A program made the translations under genes and the position numbers. Under the pieces are notes generated by a model. It ran no database searches and was not told where the DNA came from. It saw only the letters and a list, made by a program, of their open reading frames with translations. A DNA stretch of 64,000 bases from Mucor racemosus (taxonomy: Eukaryota > Mucoromycota > Mucoromycetes > Mucorales > Mucoraceae), in the NCBI GenBank assembly GCA_027405735.1, contig JAPEHQ010000004.1, positions 2,790,001 to 2,854,000 of the forward strand, given 5' to 3'. Shown in pieces: positions 22,111 through 34,200 of this stretch (its first letter is position 1; every line of letters begins with the position of its first letter).

Positions 22111-23019
22111 TTTTCGGTTTGACAAGAAGGTGATGTACATCAAAGCGTTGGCAGAGTAAAGACTGCTTTTTGCAGGTTGTTGATGGTTTTCTAGGAAGGA
22201 ATTGTGCTAAAATTGATAAATTAGTAGCGCTGATAACATGTATTCATGTGGTTTAATATACCAGATATCAATCAACTGCAATTTCCTTTTCAATTCTTCG
22301 AAAATGGTATGTATTTTGCGTTTTTAATGAAGGATTTTGGTGGCGGAAACCGAAAAATGTTTCATACTTCTAATTTTTAAAGGATTGTTTAGATACTAAG
22401 AAGTAGCATTAAAATAATACATTTTAAATAATTATGTGCTAAGAATGTATATAAAAACACTAGTAATTTTTATCTGGATAGTTGAAGAGCAATATCTCCA
22501 TAATTTGCTCCCTTTTGAAAGTTAAATGTTTGTCGGAGATGAGATTCCAGATTATGAAATTTTCTGTGAATTTGAAGATATAATGAATAAAAAGACAAAT
22601 TAGCACTATATTTCCAAGCATTTATTCGTTGCTAGTAACTGCATAGTTTAGATCTGTGATACAAGCCTCATAGAAGGTGATTAGTTTTTTTTTTTTTTTT
22701 TTTTTTTGAAGGATCTAGTATTGAGGCTTAAAAACAAGTTTCGACGTTTGCAACGAGCATCACCATTGCAAGGACTATTCTGTAATCTAGAGCTGCATCA
22801 CTTCAAATACCATGTTTCAATATTTAAAAATTTATTGCCCTGAGGATTGTAACACTGAGCAAACTATTATTAACACCATTATCGCATGAAGAATCTTCAT
22901 TTCATTCACTGGGCTTGAAAAGAAGAGGGAGGTTGATGGTTTCTTTTTCATGACTCTTTATTCTTTTTATTTTTTTTTCGTTTTTCTTTCTCTCAATCTT
23001 TTTTATTAAACCACTAAAG
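22111..23019. other. RFC2-CK2 alpha divergent intergenic region
   Basis: Holds both promoters. A T-run of about 22 lies near 22,686-22,707, and a pyrimidine-rich stretch (CTTTCTCTCAATC) lies just before the CK2 alpha ATG, as is common at fungal starts. No gene seen. Confidence 0.4.
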
Positions 23020-24206
23020 ATGTCTGAAAGTATTGCAAAGGCATACCCTTATGCAAATACCAACAAACCCAAAGAATATTATGATTATGAACAACTTCAA
23101 GTTACTTGGGGGTAAAAAAAAAAAAAAAATACATACAAAAAAGTCAGGGGGAAACGAGATGATTTATAAACGGTTTTTAAATTTTAGATCGCAGGATGTC
23201 TATGAAATTAGTAGAAAAATTGGTAGAGGAAAATACTCAGAAGTATTTTCGGGTGTAAATGCTTTGAATCAAGAAGAATGTGTTATCAAGGTATTAAAGC
23301 CTGTCAAGAAGAAGAAGATTAAGAGAGAGATCAAGATTTTACAAAACTTGACAGGAGGACCCAATATTATTGGTTTGTTGGATGTTGTGCGTGATCCTGA
23401 GGTACAGTGTGGATATATAGGAAATTGCATTATTTTGCTGATATATTGATTTATAGTCTCGAGTCCCTTGTTTGATCTTTGAAAGTATCAACAATATTGA
23501 TTTCAGAACATTGTATCCTAGATTCACCGATATGGATATTCGTTTCTACATGTACGAACTTTTAAAGGCACTTGATTATTCCCATTCTATGGGCATCATG
23601 CATCGAGATGTGAAACCCCACAATGTCATGATTGATCATCAAAAGAGACAACTACGACTCATTGATTGGGGTTTAGCTGATTTCTATCATCCTCAAGAGA
23701 AATACAATGTTCGAGTTGCATCTCGTTGTTTCAAGGGACCCGAGTTATTGGTCGATTTCCATTTTTATGATTATAGTTTAGATTTATGGAGTTTCGGTTG
23801 TATGCTTGCTGGTATGATCTTCAGAAAGGAGCCCTTCTTTAGTGGAGCAGATAATTATGATCAATTGGTTAAAATTGCTCGGGTTATTGGTACCGATAAG
23901 TTGTACGAGTATCTCAAGAAATATGATTTGAAATTACATCCTCACATTACAAAAGTGATGGGAAAATACCCTGTAAAGCCTTGGAGCAAATTTGTTACAA
24001 CTGAAAACCAAAAGTATATGTCGAATGAAGTATTTGATTTATTAGATAAATTGTTACAATATGATCATCAAGATAGACCTACAGCCAAAGAAGCCATGAA
24101 CCATCCTTATTTCGGTAATATTTTTTTAAGAAAATTGATTTTATAGTAAATAATAATATATATAATATATAATATAGCTCCCATTCGCCAACAACAACAA
24201 CAATAA
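23020..24206 (+). CDS. CKA1: Casein kinase 2 catalytic subunit alpha
   Basis: Four exons (23020-23111, 23188-23401, 23457-24114, 24178-24206) give 330 aa; the human and yeast subunits are somewhat longer at the C-terminus. CK2 alpha is a constitutive, acidophilic Ser/Thr kinase. It has the N-terminal A-Y-P-Y-A-N-T, the glycine loop I-G-R-G-K-Y-S-E-V at 42-50, the ATP lysine K65, the basic cluster K-K-K-K-I-K-R-E (71-78) that binds substrate and the regulatory subunit, H-R-D at 151-153, the CK2-specific D-W-G (not D-F-G) at 172-174, and G-P-E-L-L. The last exon is only 29 bp and encodes the end of [10 protein letters not shown]. Without that splice the frame would run into intron sequence, so the conserved H-P-Y-F-A-P-I-R supports the join. 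Confidence 0.95.
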
Positions 24207-24214
24207 TACAAGCA

Positions 24215-24266
24215 ATAGTGATAGTAGTAGTAGTAGTAGTGGTGGTGGTGGTAGTAGTAGTAGTAA

Positions 24267-24298
<32 letters not shown>

Positions 24299-24370
24299 AT
24301 AGTAGTAGTAATAGTAGTAGTAGTAGTAGTAGTAGCAGTAAAAAAATAGTTAATAGTTAATAGTTGTAGT
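24215..24370 (+). repeat. AGT/GTA trinucleotide microsatellite
   Basis: About 150 bp of AGT units with GGT and AAT variants, directly downstream of the CK2 alpha stop in its likely 3' UTR. Confidence 0.85.
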
Positions 24371-24467
24371 AATAAAGCATTTTAGTTACTTCTATGATAT
24401 AAAAAAAAAAAAAAAAGTATTAGTTTTGCTATATACAAAGAAGCTTTCTTCATCTCTCTTTTTTTTT

Positions 24468-25110
24468 TTACCCTAATCCACGTTTCTTTTTCCTTCTTCC
24501 TGGATGTGGTGCACCCTCGACTATTTTTCTTTCCAGTACAAAAGCGCCTTCAGAAGAAACAACGATACCTTAGAGAAAAGGAGAAATTTATTTACTGAAA
24601 CAATATCTTGATATAATGAAATATCTTACCTTGTACCATGTCTGCCATACAATATCCTCCAAGATTGGCCTGCCAAAAATAAAAATCGGCAATTGCCGAA
24701 CCTGTAGCATATAAATTCTCTAAATCTCTTTGATGCTTAAGAGTTAAAGGGTGAAAATCCTGATCTTTAATGACACCCCATTCTGGATGGTATTGTTTTG
24801 TAGAATCCAACATGGGAGGAGGAGGAGCTAATAAAGGATTTGTCGTATTGATAGTAGGTAAAGGCGTAGTGGCATTAGTAGTACCAGTTGATGAAGGCAC
24901 AATAACTGTAGCTGGAGATGGCGTTGTAGGTGTATTATTATTATTACTAGAAGATACAACTGCCTGCAGTGGCATATCTAACTCAATAGGATTTTGCTGT
25001 TGTTGGTGGTGATGATTATAATCATGATGTTGAGATGACCAACGTAGCATATCATTATTGAATATTAAATGTTCTTCGTGTTCTTCTCCTGGCCGATGAT
25101 CAAAAGTCAT
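24468..25110 (-). CDS. Unrecognised 193-aa nuclear-type protein
   Basis: Two exons (25110-24630, 24568-24468) join in frame. The N-terminal part starts M-T-F-D-H-R-P-G and has His/Gln-rich and Asn/Thr/Pro-rich low-complexity stretches. The last 80 residues look folded: H-P-E-W-G-V-I, H-Q-R-D-L-E-N-L-Y-A-T-G, then A-D-F-Y-F-W-Q-A-N-L-G-G-Y-C-M-A-D-M-V-Q, S-S-E-G-A-F-V-L-E-R-K. The C-terminus G-R-R-K-K-K-R-G is a likely nuclear localisation signal. It converges on CK2 alpha. I do not recognise the family. The start is the first ATG of the open frame; an extra 5' exon cannot be excluded. Confidence 0.6.
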
Positions 25111-26740
25111 CTCAAATAAAAAATATGTATATTTACAGTAATTGAAAAATACAAATGCAAAGAAAAGCCTGTTGTTTTTTATTTTATACTGACTGAAATG
25201 ATCTTGTTTTTTTAAGGGGTTATTTTTTACAATGAAAAATTGCTAGCCATCTTCCGAGCTATTTTACAACAATAAACTGTTATTATACTCACGAAGGAAA
25301 AAAAAAAAGAGCCCCTTTTTAGTCCTGATGACCATTAGAGACTAATTAATACAACCCCCTTTATATATATGTTTCTGTATTGATGACAACCTCATGTATA
25401 AATTAGTTTAATTGTTTATTAACGACATTGGACCCTCTTTATATATATATATATATATATTATAAATCAAAAAGAAAAGCGCCCAAATGTTAACCTGGCT
25501 GCCTCCTTAAAAAAAACTACACATTGAAGGAAATGTGGCCCGTGTTTAAAAAAGGATCATCCACAGTTGAAAGATTGTACCGTATAGATATTCCCCTTTT
25601 TTCTCATCTTTTCCGCCCAAAAAACTATAAACAAAAATAAACCATTGTTCCAGACCATCCCTCTTTCTCTTGCTTTCTGTATATTGATATTACAAAAATC
25701 TAAAAAATAAAAACATTGAACTTTAAAAAAAAAAAATTTAAGAATAGAGAGAGCAGACAGAAACGATTGAAGTTTAGTATAACCTAAAGAATAAATTGTA
25801 GCACGTTATACATTATTTATTATTGATAAAAAAAAGGGGGGGAGGGTAAGGGAGGGGTGAGAGAGAGACAGAGAAGAGGAGGGGCATGTAGTAATTTAGT
25901 ATACAAGATCGATTCAAATTACTATAGATGAGAATGTGGCCAACCCGTGTTATGTCTTCTCTTCTCTCTCTCGTTTTCTATCCTTTCACAAACATCAAGT
26001 TGTGCTACAATGCGCTCGACGTATAACTAAACCTTGATTTTAATTTCTTTTTCAGGGAAATCATCGAAATCATTCCGTTTTCCGAGATTTTGTTGTTATT
26101 TTACGTTGTTCCTTTTTTCTTTGTATTCTAAAAGATGTCCATCTCTATTTCTAAATACTAAATGAGGACTTGTACGGCTGGAGTAGATTGATGTATGTTG
26201 TTTGCTTTATTTAAAAAAAATTATCGTTATAATAATAAAGCAAAGTAAAAAAGAACGGATTTCCTATATTTAGTCGAAAACTAACCCAAGATATTTTAAC
26301 AAATCTCATGGGACCAGTTTGTGTGGCATGAGATTTTTTTTGTTATTAACACAAAATCAAAAATTGACATTTATTTGTAATGATCTGCCTGCCAACCAAC
26401 ATGACAAGTTTTTTTTTTTTTTTTTTTTTTTTTTTAGCTTTTTTAGGCGCATAGCCCATCAAAAATATGAAATAATAGTAATTTTTATTGAATAATTCAA
26501 TGTTTTTTTCTGTATGTAAAATATAATAAAAAAAAAGGGTTATATCATATTTTGAAAATGAAAAATTGAAGTGGATGAAGAAAAGTATGTGAATATGTAC
26601 ATAGGTTTTTTTTTTTAATCGAACGCGCGGATATTGAGAAAACGAACATATTGGTATAATATGAATACAAGATGATTTTTTTTTGAGAAAAAGACAGATG
26701 ATGGTATAATTGATGATTTGCTTTTGTGTGTTGTAGTTTG
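25111..26740. other. Intergenic sequence without recognised gene
   Basis: AT-rich with TA dinucleotide runs (25,440-25,460), a G/A-rich tract at 25,836-25,885 and a T-run of about 29 near 26,408-26,436. Much of it could be the 5' flank of the 193-aa gene and the 3' UTR of the microprotein gene. Confidence 0.4.
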
Positions 26741-26899
26741 TTATTTGAGTAGAGGACATGTAGGTCTTTTATGGCCGTATTTTCCACACCATGAACTATA
26801 ATAGAACTGAATTAATGACAATGTTGCTAGGTATAACGATTATAAATGAACTTACCATTGACCTCCTTGTAAATTCAAAGGCTTGATATATTGAGACAT
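26741..26899 (-). CDS. Possible 32-aa CCHC zinc-knuckle microprotein
   Basis: Exon 1 (26899-26856) begins M-S-Q-Y-I-K-P-L and ends at a strong donor (GTAAGTTC). A 60-bp intron ends in CTATTATAG, and exon 2 (26795-26741) completes C-S-W-C-G-K-Y-G-H-K-R-P-T-C-P-L-L-K and stops. Cys15, Cys18, His23 and Cys28 form C-x2-C-x4-H-x4-C, a complete zinc knuckle of the kind that binds RNA or single-stranded DNA. The exact fit of the intron to this motif is the main evidence. It could also be the first two exons of a longer gene if the TAA lies in an alternative intron. Confidence 0.5.
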
Positions 26900-28453
26900 T
26901 TTTTTTCAATTAAGTTTTTGTTAAATTTGAGAAAACTAATGTAGTAATGAAAAAAAAAAAAGGAAAATCTAATTGGGAAAATGGTGTACCTTTTTATATC
27001 TTTTGACTTTTTAGGATTCAAGTATAAATGTTATTACAAGCAAATTACCTTGTACACAATTAGTCGGATTACCTTTTAGCTCTTAGGTTCTGTTCTTGGG
27101 TTCTTATCATGAAACAATCTCTATTACGATGGATTCTATATGATTCCAGATCAAATATATATGGTGGCGTATTTATTTGTATATTGTCAATTTATTCCAT
27201 GTATTGATGAATTGACCACATATCTCTCCACTCTTTCAAGAAATTTTATTTTTTTATTTTCGTTAGAATAACTCTCTAATTAAAGTTATATTCATCATCT
27301 TTAAAGAGATTTTCTTGTTATGGATCTTCATAAATACAAGAAAACATTGTATTACATTTGATGACAATTTGTACCCATTTCTTAATATCTCATACATTGC
27401 ATGTTTGATGCGCTTGACATGATAATTTTTAATGCTAAAAACACACACATGTCATATGGCTGTATACTTGACATTTACACCAAACAAAAAAAATGGGCGG
27501 AAATGTTACTAAAATGGTCCTACCCTGTTGACTTCACACTTTTTTTATACAAACAATAACAACAAAACGGAAAGACTATAATAAATAACTGCCTTTCAAT
27601 CATATCTATTGAATCATGGGAAAAACGTGGTTGCACTCGTAAAATAAATGTTTAAAAAAAAACGCTTTGACTCAAAAATCAAATCAAACCAAATCAACGA
27701 TATAATCATAGCATTACTTCTAGTGTTTTATACACTTACACTATAGTATCAGACCTTCTCCCTTGTCTATGTTTGATGCCAATTATATGTAAATAAATAA
27801 ACATGTAAACAAAAATCTCATTTCAATCTAAAGATCTGGTTTTTTTTTTTTTTTAAAAAAAAATTTTTTTTTGCTTTGCTTTGCTGCGAGAAATTCGAAA
27901 AGAACGGTCTATAAAACCAAAAAGGTATCATTTCCGGGATAAACATCTTATATGGTATTGCAATCTCTTTTTTATTTATAGTGTTGATAGAATAAAAAGA
28001 AAAATAGAACATAAATCGAAAATTACATGAAAAAAGAGTCCGTGCCTGAATTTCTACATTTTTACATTCAAACCGCACAAGTTGTGATGTTATAAAAAAT
28101 TATGATGTAAAATGATCCCAAAGCACCATCATATAATAAACAACATCATCATCATTATTGTTTTATTTACAAATGTATGGTTCTAAGATGTTTTCGTTAG
28201 TCCATATATCATATCAGTAAAATATTTTGAGAAAGGGCCACATTTTCACTGAACCAATCAAATCAATAATAGTTACGATAGTTCGACAGCTCTGTGCTAT
28301 TTTGTTCCTGTGATCTCTCTCTCGCTCTCTTTCTTTCTTCACTTGAATAAAACCTAAACTTTGTATCACTTACTACATTCAAAAAGAAATTAGACAAGAA
28401 AGGCTTTTCTTCTTTTTTTTTGTCAATATATTTTATATTCACTATGAAGTCAT

Positions 28454-28499
<46 letters not shown>

Positions 28500-30134
28500 G
28501 AATAAACTAAATGTCATGCAATGATCATGATGATGGCCTTTTGTCATATAAACACTGCGTAGCCACATTCTATTAACGTAAAAAATACATATATGACCAG
28601 GGAGGAGTTGAATAAAATGCTTCCGAGTCTCCTAAACAGTTTTTCATTGCTACTGGACACAAAAGTCAATATTTTTATTATTATTTTACGTCTGACAACA
28701 AGAACAAGGTTTACGCCTTGTGTTTGCTTACTTTCATATGTATATATATCTCGATAATTTTAGCTCATAAAATTTAGGTTAATTATTATGGTTACCCCTC
28801 GCAATAAAGAAAAAGAGCCTAGATTTATCCTGATATTCTTCTTTTCCAATGTCTTTGAGGAAACAAATGTATATCTGACATTTTCGTTAAGCAATGTCAA
28901 GACATATATCAGACATCCTCATAAAGTAAAATACTCAGCAAATGCCTTGTAAAAAAATTAGGTTTATACACATTTTTTCCACCTTAAACCTTAACTATAT
29001 ACCCATTTATATATTTAGACCTGAAACAACCCTCCCCGCTGCCCTCCTCTCAAAAATCATTTTATTGTTCGTCCAATTCCAGACGATGTTTTACATGCAC
29101 TTGTATGAAATGATGATAACAAATTATGAAAAAGAAACTACAATACTGCGGCATTATTATATTTATAGAACACATGTTTATCCATCTAAACTATTCTTAT
29201 GAATCGGCTGGTAACGATGATATTGATTGAGGACAAACTAAAGAGCGTTGTTTTATAGATTGATACACATACGATTTCTTCAAAAAAAACAATAATGTGC
29301 CAAGCTATATATATATAGATCTTGGTATTGAATCTTGTTTTGAACCAACCGTTAGAAGAAAAAAGCACCAGATCAAGTCTTTATAATATGCCTAAAATAA
29401 AAAAGGGGTAAAATTCGGTATTCAAACTTGATCTACTCCATCTGCTTCTTTGGAAGAAGATTCTTTACTATTTCTCTCAAAAAGTCTAGAACCAGAGCTT
29501 TTTTTTTTTTTTGTGGATTATATACATGCATGGTACACTAAATTATAGTAGATTAATAGAACACATCAAATGGTGCTAAATGACGAACAGCAAAATTTTC
29601 TCATATGACTTTACCAACTGTGTAAAATAAAAAAAGACTTTTAACCTCACAAATAGCCATATATAAAATTGAACTTTTGCACAATTGTGGTATCCAACTA
29701 CCTTGTGTGCACAATATTGTCTATTTTTGGTTTAAAATTGGACTTTATTCAGTCTGCAAAGTATTGCTCATTAACTAATAAGCATTACTATAACTGTTTG
29801 TATGCGAGAGAAATATTTGCTCCGTAATCAATCATTATACATTGTAACATTTATTTAAAAAAAATCAAGCGATGAGGCCTCCCAAACGGCTTTTCAATAC
29901 CTAAGATTCTTAAAAATTAAGTACAGATGACAGAGATGTTGCAAATTTTGTTGAAAAGTTTGAAATTCGGTTTAAATTGATAGAGAGTGAATATTAATTA
30001 TTTAGATGATATAGATAACATTCAACAGCGGCTACTGGATAGACAACACTTTTGGAGCGTTTATAAGCATATAAATTACAATGAATCATTCAAATTTGGC
30101 AAAATATATACAGAAATATGTATAGATCTATCTA
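26900..30134. other. Gene-poor AT-rich region
   Basis: No gene recognised on either strand. It contains a run of 41 T at 28,456-28,496 and several shorter A/T runs. A short coding-like minus-strand stretch near 29,427-29,500 (S-S-G-S-R-L-F-E-R-N-S-K-E then a stop) may be a lost exon. Near 30,075-30,112, AATTACAATGAATCATTC resembles 38,712-38,750. Confidence 0.4.
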
Positions 30135-30998
30135 GAAACATGCATTTTTCTACCAGAAAAAACGTCTGTCATATCATACTACATTCATTAAAAAATTGCA
30201 AAAGCGAGCCCGTAGAGCAACGCCGTAATTGAGCATAACAAGATTGAATGGCTAAGTCTCTTAGATCTTAGACTATCGTATATATCTAAGTTTTAAATAA
30301 AAATGAGTTTTTTTTTAACTTTTCTTATATTTAACCACGTACGGTCTGAAAATTCAGTTTTTGTAGCGGACATTTCCGGGGCTCATTTTTATCCTTACTA
30401 ACACTCATGATTTTGATCAAAAAACAGAAAAATCAAATTTTGATACCAAAATCAACATTTAAATATACTACATTGTGAGAGAAAATTGTAGCTACAACTA
30501 ATACACATTTTATAAAAGCTTAACATCGAAAGTTAAGTAATGAAAATTTGTACTTTTGGCCTAAAAACGGTTTTTTGATTAAAGGATTTTAATGCAATAT
30601 TTTGCAATAAAAATGTTTATTATTTTTTATTGAGCAAATAGAGCGCTAAATTCTGCATATGTGTATATTTTTTGTTTTTATAATTGGTAGTATAATTAAC
30701 TCTAGATTTGAAAAACCAGAAAAAAAAATTAAAAAATGTCAAAATTGATGATCTGGACAAAAATAATTTTCTATATTAATATTCCGCTTATAAGCCTTGT
30801 GAGTCTTAAAAATAAGAGATTTTATAATACTTGAGAACTTTTTCAAGAATTTACGATACTGTACCCATTTGATTGAAGCTTATGACTTTAAATCTTTATA
30901 CATTTTAATATTGTGTGGTAGTTTATTTGATAATAATATAGTCTTACTTTATGATTATTGCACTAGAGGTGATTTGCATTAAGGTTTTTTACTCTTAC

Positions 30999-31112
30999 CT
31001 CTTCTCCAATATCATAAACATAAACCTGGCCATCACTGGAGCCTATCGCCACCTTTTTGCCGTCTGTATCCCAAGCCGATTTATTTATTCAATGCTTTAC
31101 CAGAACCAACTT
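30999..31112 (-). pseudogene. Captured dynein intermediate chain exon, copy 1
   Basis: The minus strand reads to G-S-S-D-G-Q-V-Y-V-Y-D and G-E-E, followed by donor GTAAGAG. An extra ATAA upstream breaks the frame. See the better copy at 36,223-36,341. Confidence 0.5.
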
Positions 31113-33787
31113 AAGTACTCACAAATTGTTCCTCGGTATTTGCATTCAAATTCTATAAACTAAATTAACTGGTTCCAATAACAGTAGTAGTATCAAACGT
31201 ATCATCAGCACGCCTTATGATAAATGTCAGTCTAAACTTAGAAATATCCCATTGTCATTGTTATACAGTAAGCTATGAAAAGCTTGATTTTTACTAGTAC
31301 AGCAATTAAATAAAAAACAAGATGATATATACTAATAGCATATGGTTGGTATTTAAGATCTAAGTAAGTTTGATGAAGTATGCTTTTAAACCCTTTTAAA
31401 AATCCTGAGGCATACACAACGTCTTGGTCCTGTAATTTCTATCCATCAAAATGTTGCGATTTCCACTACACAATGAATGCACCTTTTATCTATCTTGACC
31501 TTGATGTACATTGTTGGGTATCAGCTTTTTACCAGTTTTATTTTCTCTAATTCATTAATATCCAGTCATATTGAACGATGATTTGCAGCACTGCCAAAAA
31601 AAAAGAATGGATGCTTCAAGAGTTTTCTGCATATTAAATTATGCAGTTTAGTAACAATTATTGCACTTAACTATAATTTTTGAACTTATTGATAATAATC
31701 AAAATAATTAGTACTTTCATTCAAAAAAAAGTAAGCTTTGTTTTATACGTCTACATTCACCTATTCAATAAATGACATTGCATTTATTATCCATTACATC
31801 AATCAACCGACTTCATCTTGATTCGATACATTTGGCAATTAAATGCTTGAATTACACATGAGCCACCAGGTATCGCCACAAAAAAATATCGTACAGGTAG
31901 ACGAAACATCACAATTTGGATTATTTTTTTGTGTTCATAGTTTCATAGATCGCTGCATGAACAATAATATCTCTATCTGTTCAATTTAACTAAAATACAT
32001 TAAACGCCAACATCGTACTTGATAAAACGCCTTACTTTATCGCGAGTCAACACAACTAATTTGATGCTAGTTTAGCATCAGCTAGCAGTTGAATCAGATA
32101 AATTTGAGATTAGACAACCGCTTTTAATAACTTTGCACACCATGAGTTGATAATGGACCGTTGTTATAGATACGCTAAACAAGGATGGTGGGTTAACTCT
32201 AATGGGCGAACGAGTCGATTAGCAGTATTAAAAAAGTATTACAATTAAATAAATATAGCAATTGAATGAGCAAGGGATAATAAACCATGTAAATTAGCGT
32301 AACTAAATTGTTTAAAGCGTTTTGAACTGAATACACCTTTACTTCTGACCTATACAAATTGATCTATTAGTAAACCCAATTAACAAGTAGTTATTATGAT
32401 GTACCTTTGATAGTTGGTAGTGTTATACAAGACAACATCTTGTTTTCCTCTCCTTAGCTGTTGGCCACTAAATAGAAACGAATATTTTTAGAAAGCAAAT
32501 AGATTAAAATGAGTTTATTTATTCATCCAAATCAAGTCAACACTATAAATAAATCCAATTATCACTATAATAATTCACAGCAATAATGCTCATCTCAAAT
32601 GTTCCTATAAATACTGCAAGGAAATCTTTCCATAATTTCCTGTGAAACTATCTGTCTTTCTGCCTATTTACATCTTTATTTATTTCCCTTATTAATAAAT
32701 ATCTAATTTACAGATAAGAACATCAACCTTCCTTCAAGCAATGTTCGCCCATCTTTAATATTAAAAATCATATTATTAGCATATCATTTTGACCATAATA
32801 TATATCCAACATTGCAGATCATTACAGTAGGTGTAAATAGCAGGTATACAACTCGTTGTTCAAACATATCGAATGCACAATGTCACATAGAAGTTGATAT
32901 CATCCGAAACACTTAAAAAAATACATCATATTCATACCTTTTTTGTCCATCATTTAGAGTAGTACTGCAGCTTACTTGGATTAGTACTCATAAGGAAGAT
33001 TATATTTTAATTCTTTTTAATACAAGTGTGCAGCAAAAAACGCCATATGTTGTATTTTAGACTTTACATAAAATAGGCCTTCGAATAATTAATTATATAG
33101 TCGAAGAACCTTAATTTTTGTATAAAATTTTGGTATCTGCATCTCACAGCTGCTTAAGATAATTAAACAGCCACGTCCGGACTGTCCGGTAATTTTTTCT
33201 AAAAGTTTACAGCTTGAAAATGTTATTATTAGATGGCCGCATCCGGAGATTGTACGGCATTTTTTTGGAAGAGCGGCCATTGACAAAAAAGTGGATTATA
33301 TAAAAATAACATCACCCTCAAGGGTCTCTAAATGAGCCAAAAAAAATCCTATGGATCTAATTTTGTTTGTTTGTCAAAAATCTAACAATTATACATTAGG
33401 AACGCTTATTAAAATTCGACGTCGATCATTGAAATTCAACACGAGATGGCATTTAGTAGCTAATACTAAATGCTAAACGTCATACCAAACCATCAGCATA
33501 AACAATAAATATCACTAATAAACACTGTTTAGGATACTGACTAAATATTCAGCTGGATTATGTAATATTATTAATAATGAGCACAGAAGGCATGATGGTT
33601 TATTGTAAGTCCTTAATAGGTTATCTGGATATGATTATTAGAGTTATGAAATGTAAGGGATGATGCATATAGACTTTATTTCAATTATTATGGAATAAGG
33701 TGGAGTGATTATTATATATTATATTATATTTAGTCTAAAGATGATGTGATATTATTTAAGTTGAGCCAATATGTTGTATTCCACCTA

Positions 33788-34200
33788 CTGAGAAACGATA
33801 TATAAAATAAAAATATACTTATAATTAAAGTTTATTATTAATAACACGTGACATGTGATAATAAGAAATTAATCAAATTATAGAAATTATTTATTTTTTT
33901 TGCAATTAATAATTTTAAAGAAAATAAGATCATAATTAATTATTATATTACTTTTGATATATTTGTTAATTATGTGTTATATGTAATATTCTTTCTAGAT
34001 TCATTTCATTCAATATTAGAATATTCCACAATTTTTTTTTCTTTATAAAAATCGATTAAAAAAAGCACCTCGTAAGTTTATGGTAACTTACAAGTTTCAA
34101 TATATGTGACTATTTTTAGTATTTCTATGTCATGTGATTTTTTAAACAATATGAAAATATAATAATATTTGTAGTATTACACGTTTCTCACTAGTATCAT
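33788..34200. mobile_element. 413-bp MITE with CTA target duplication
   Basis: Ends CTGAGAAACG and CGTTTCTCA (about 9 bp inverted), flanked by CTA at 33,785-33,787 and 34,201-34,203. The right arm at about 54,900-54,912 lacks it but has CTACTA, and the related copy near 38,137 has a single CTA. A 3-bp duplication fits PIF/Harbinger or CACTA-type elements. Very AT-rich; no coding. Confidence 0.7.

Noticed and set aside
26346..26787. 137- and 80-codon minus-strand frames
   Set aside because: Rich in Lys, Ile and Phe from AT-rich sequence and running through poly-T; the spliced zinc-knuckle reading explains the coding-like part better.
28263..28568. 101-codon minus-strand frame with a lysine run
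   Set aside because: The lysines come from the T41 tract; no credible protein.
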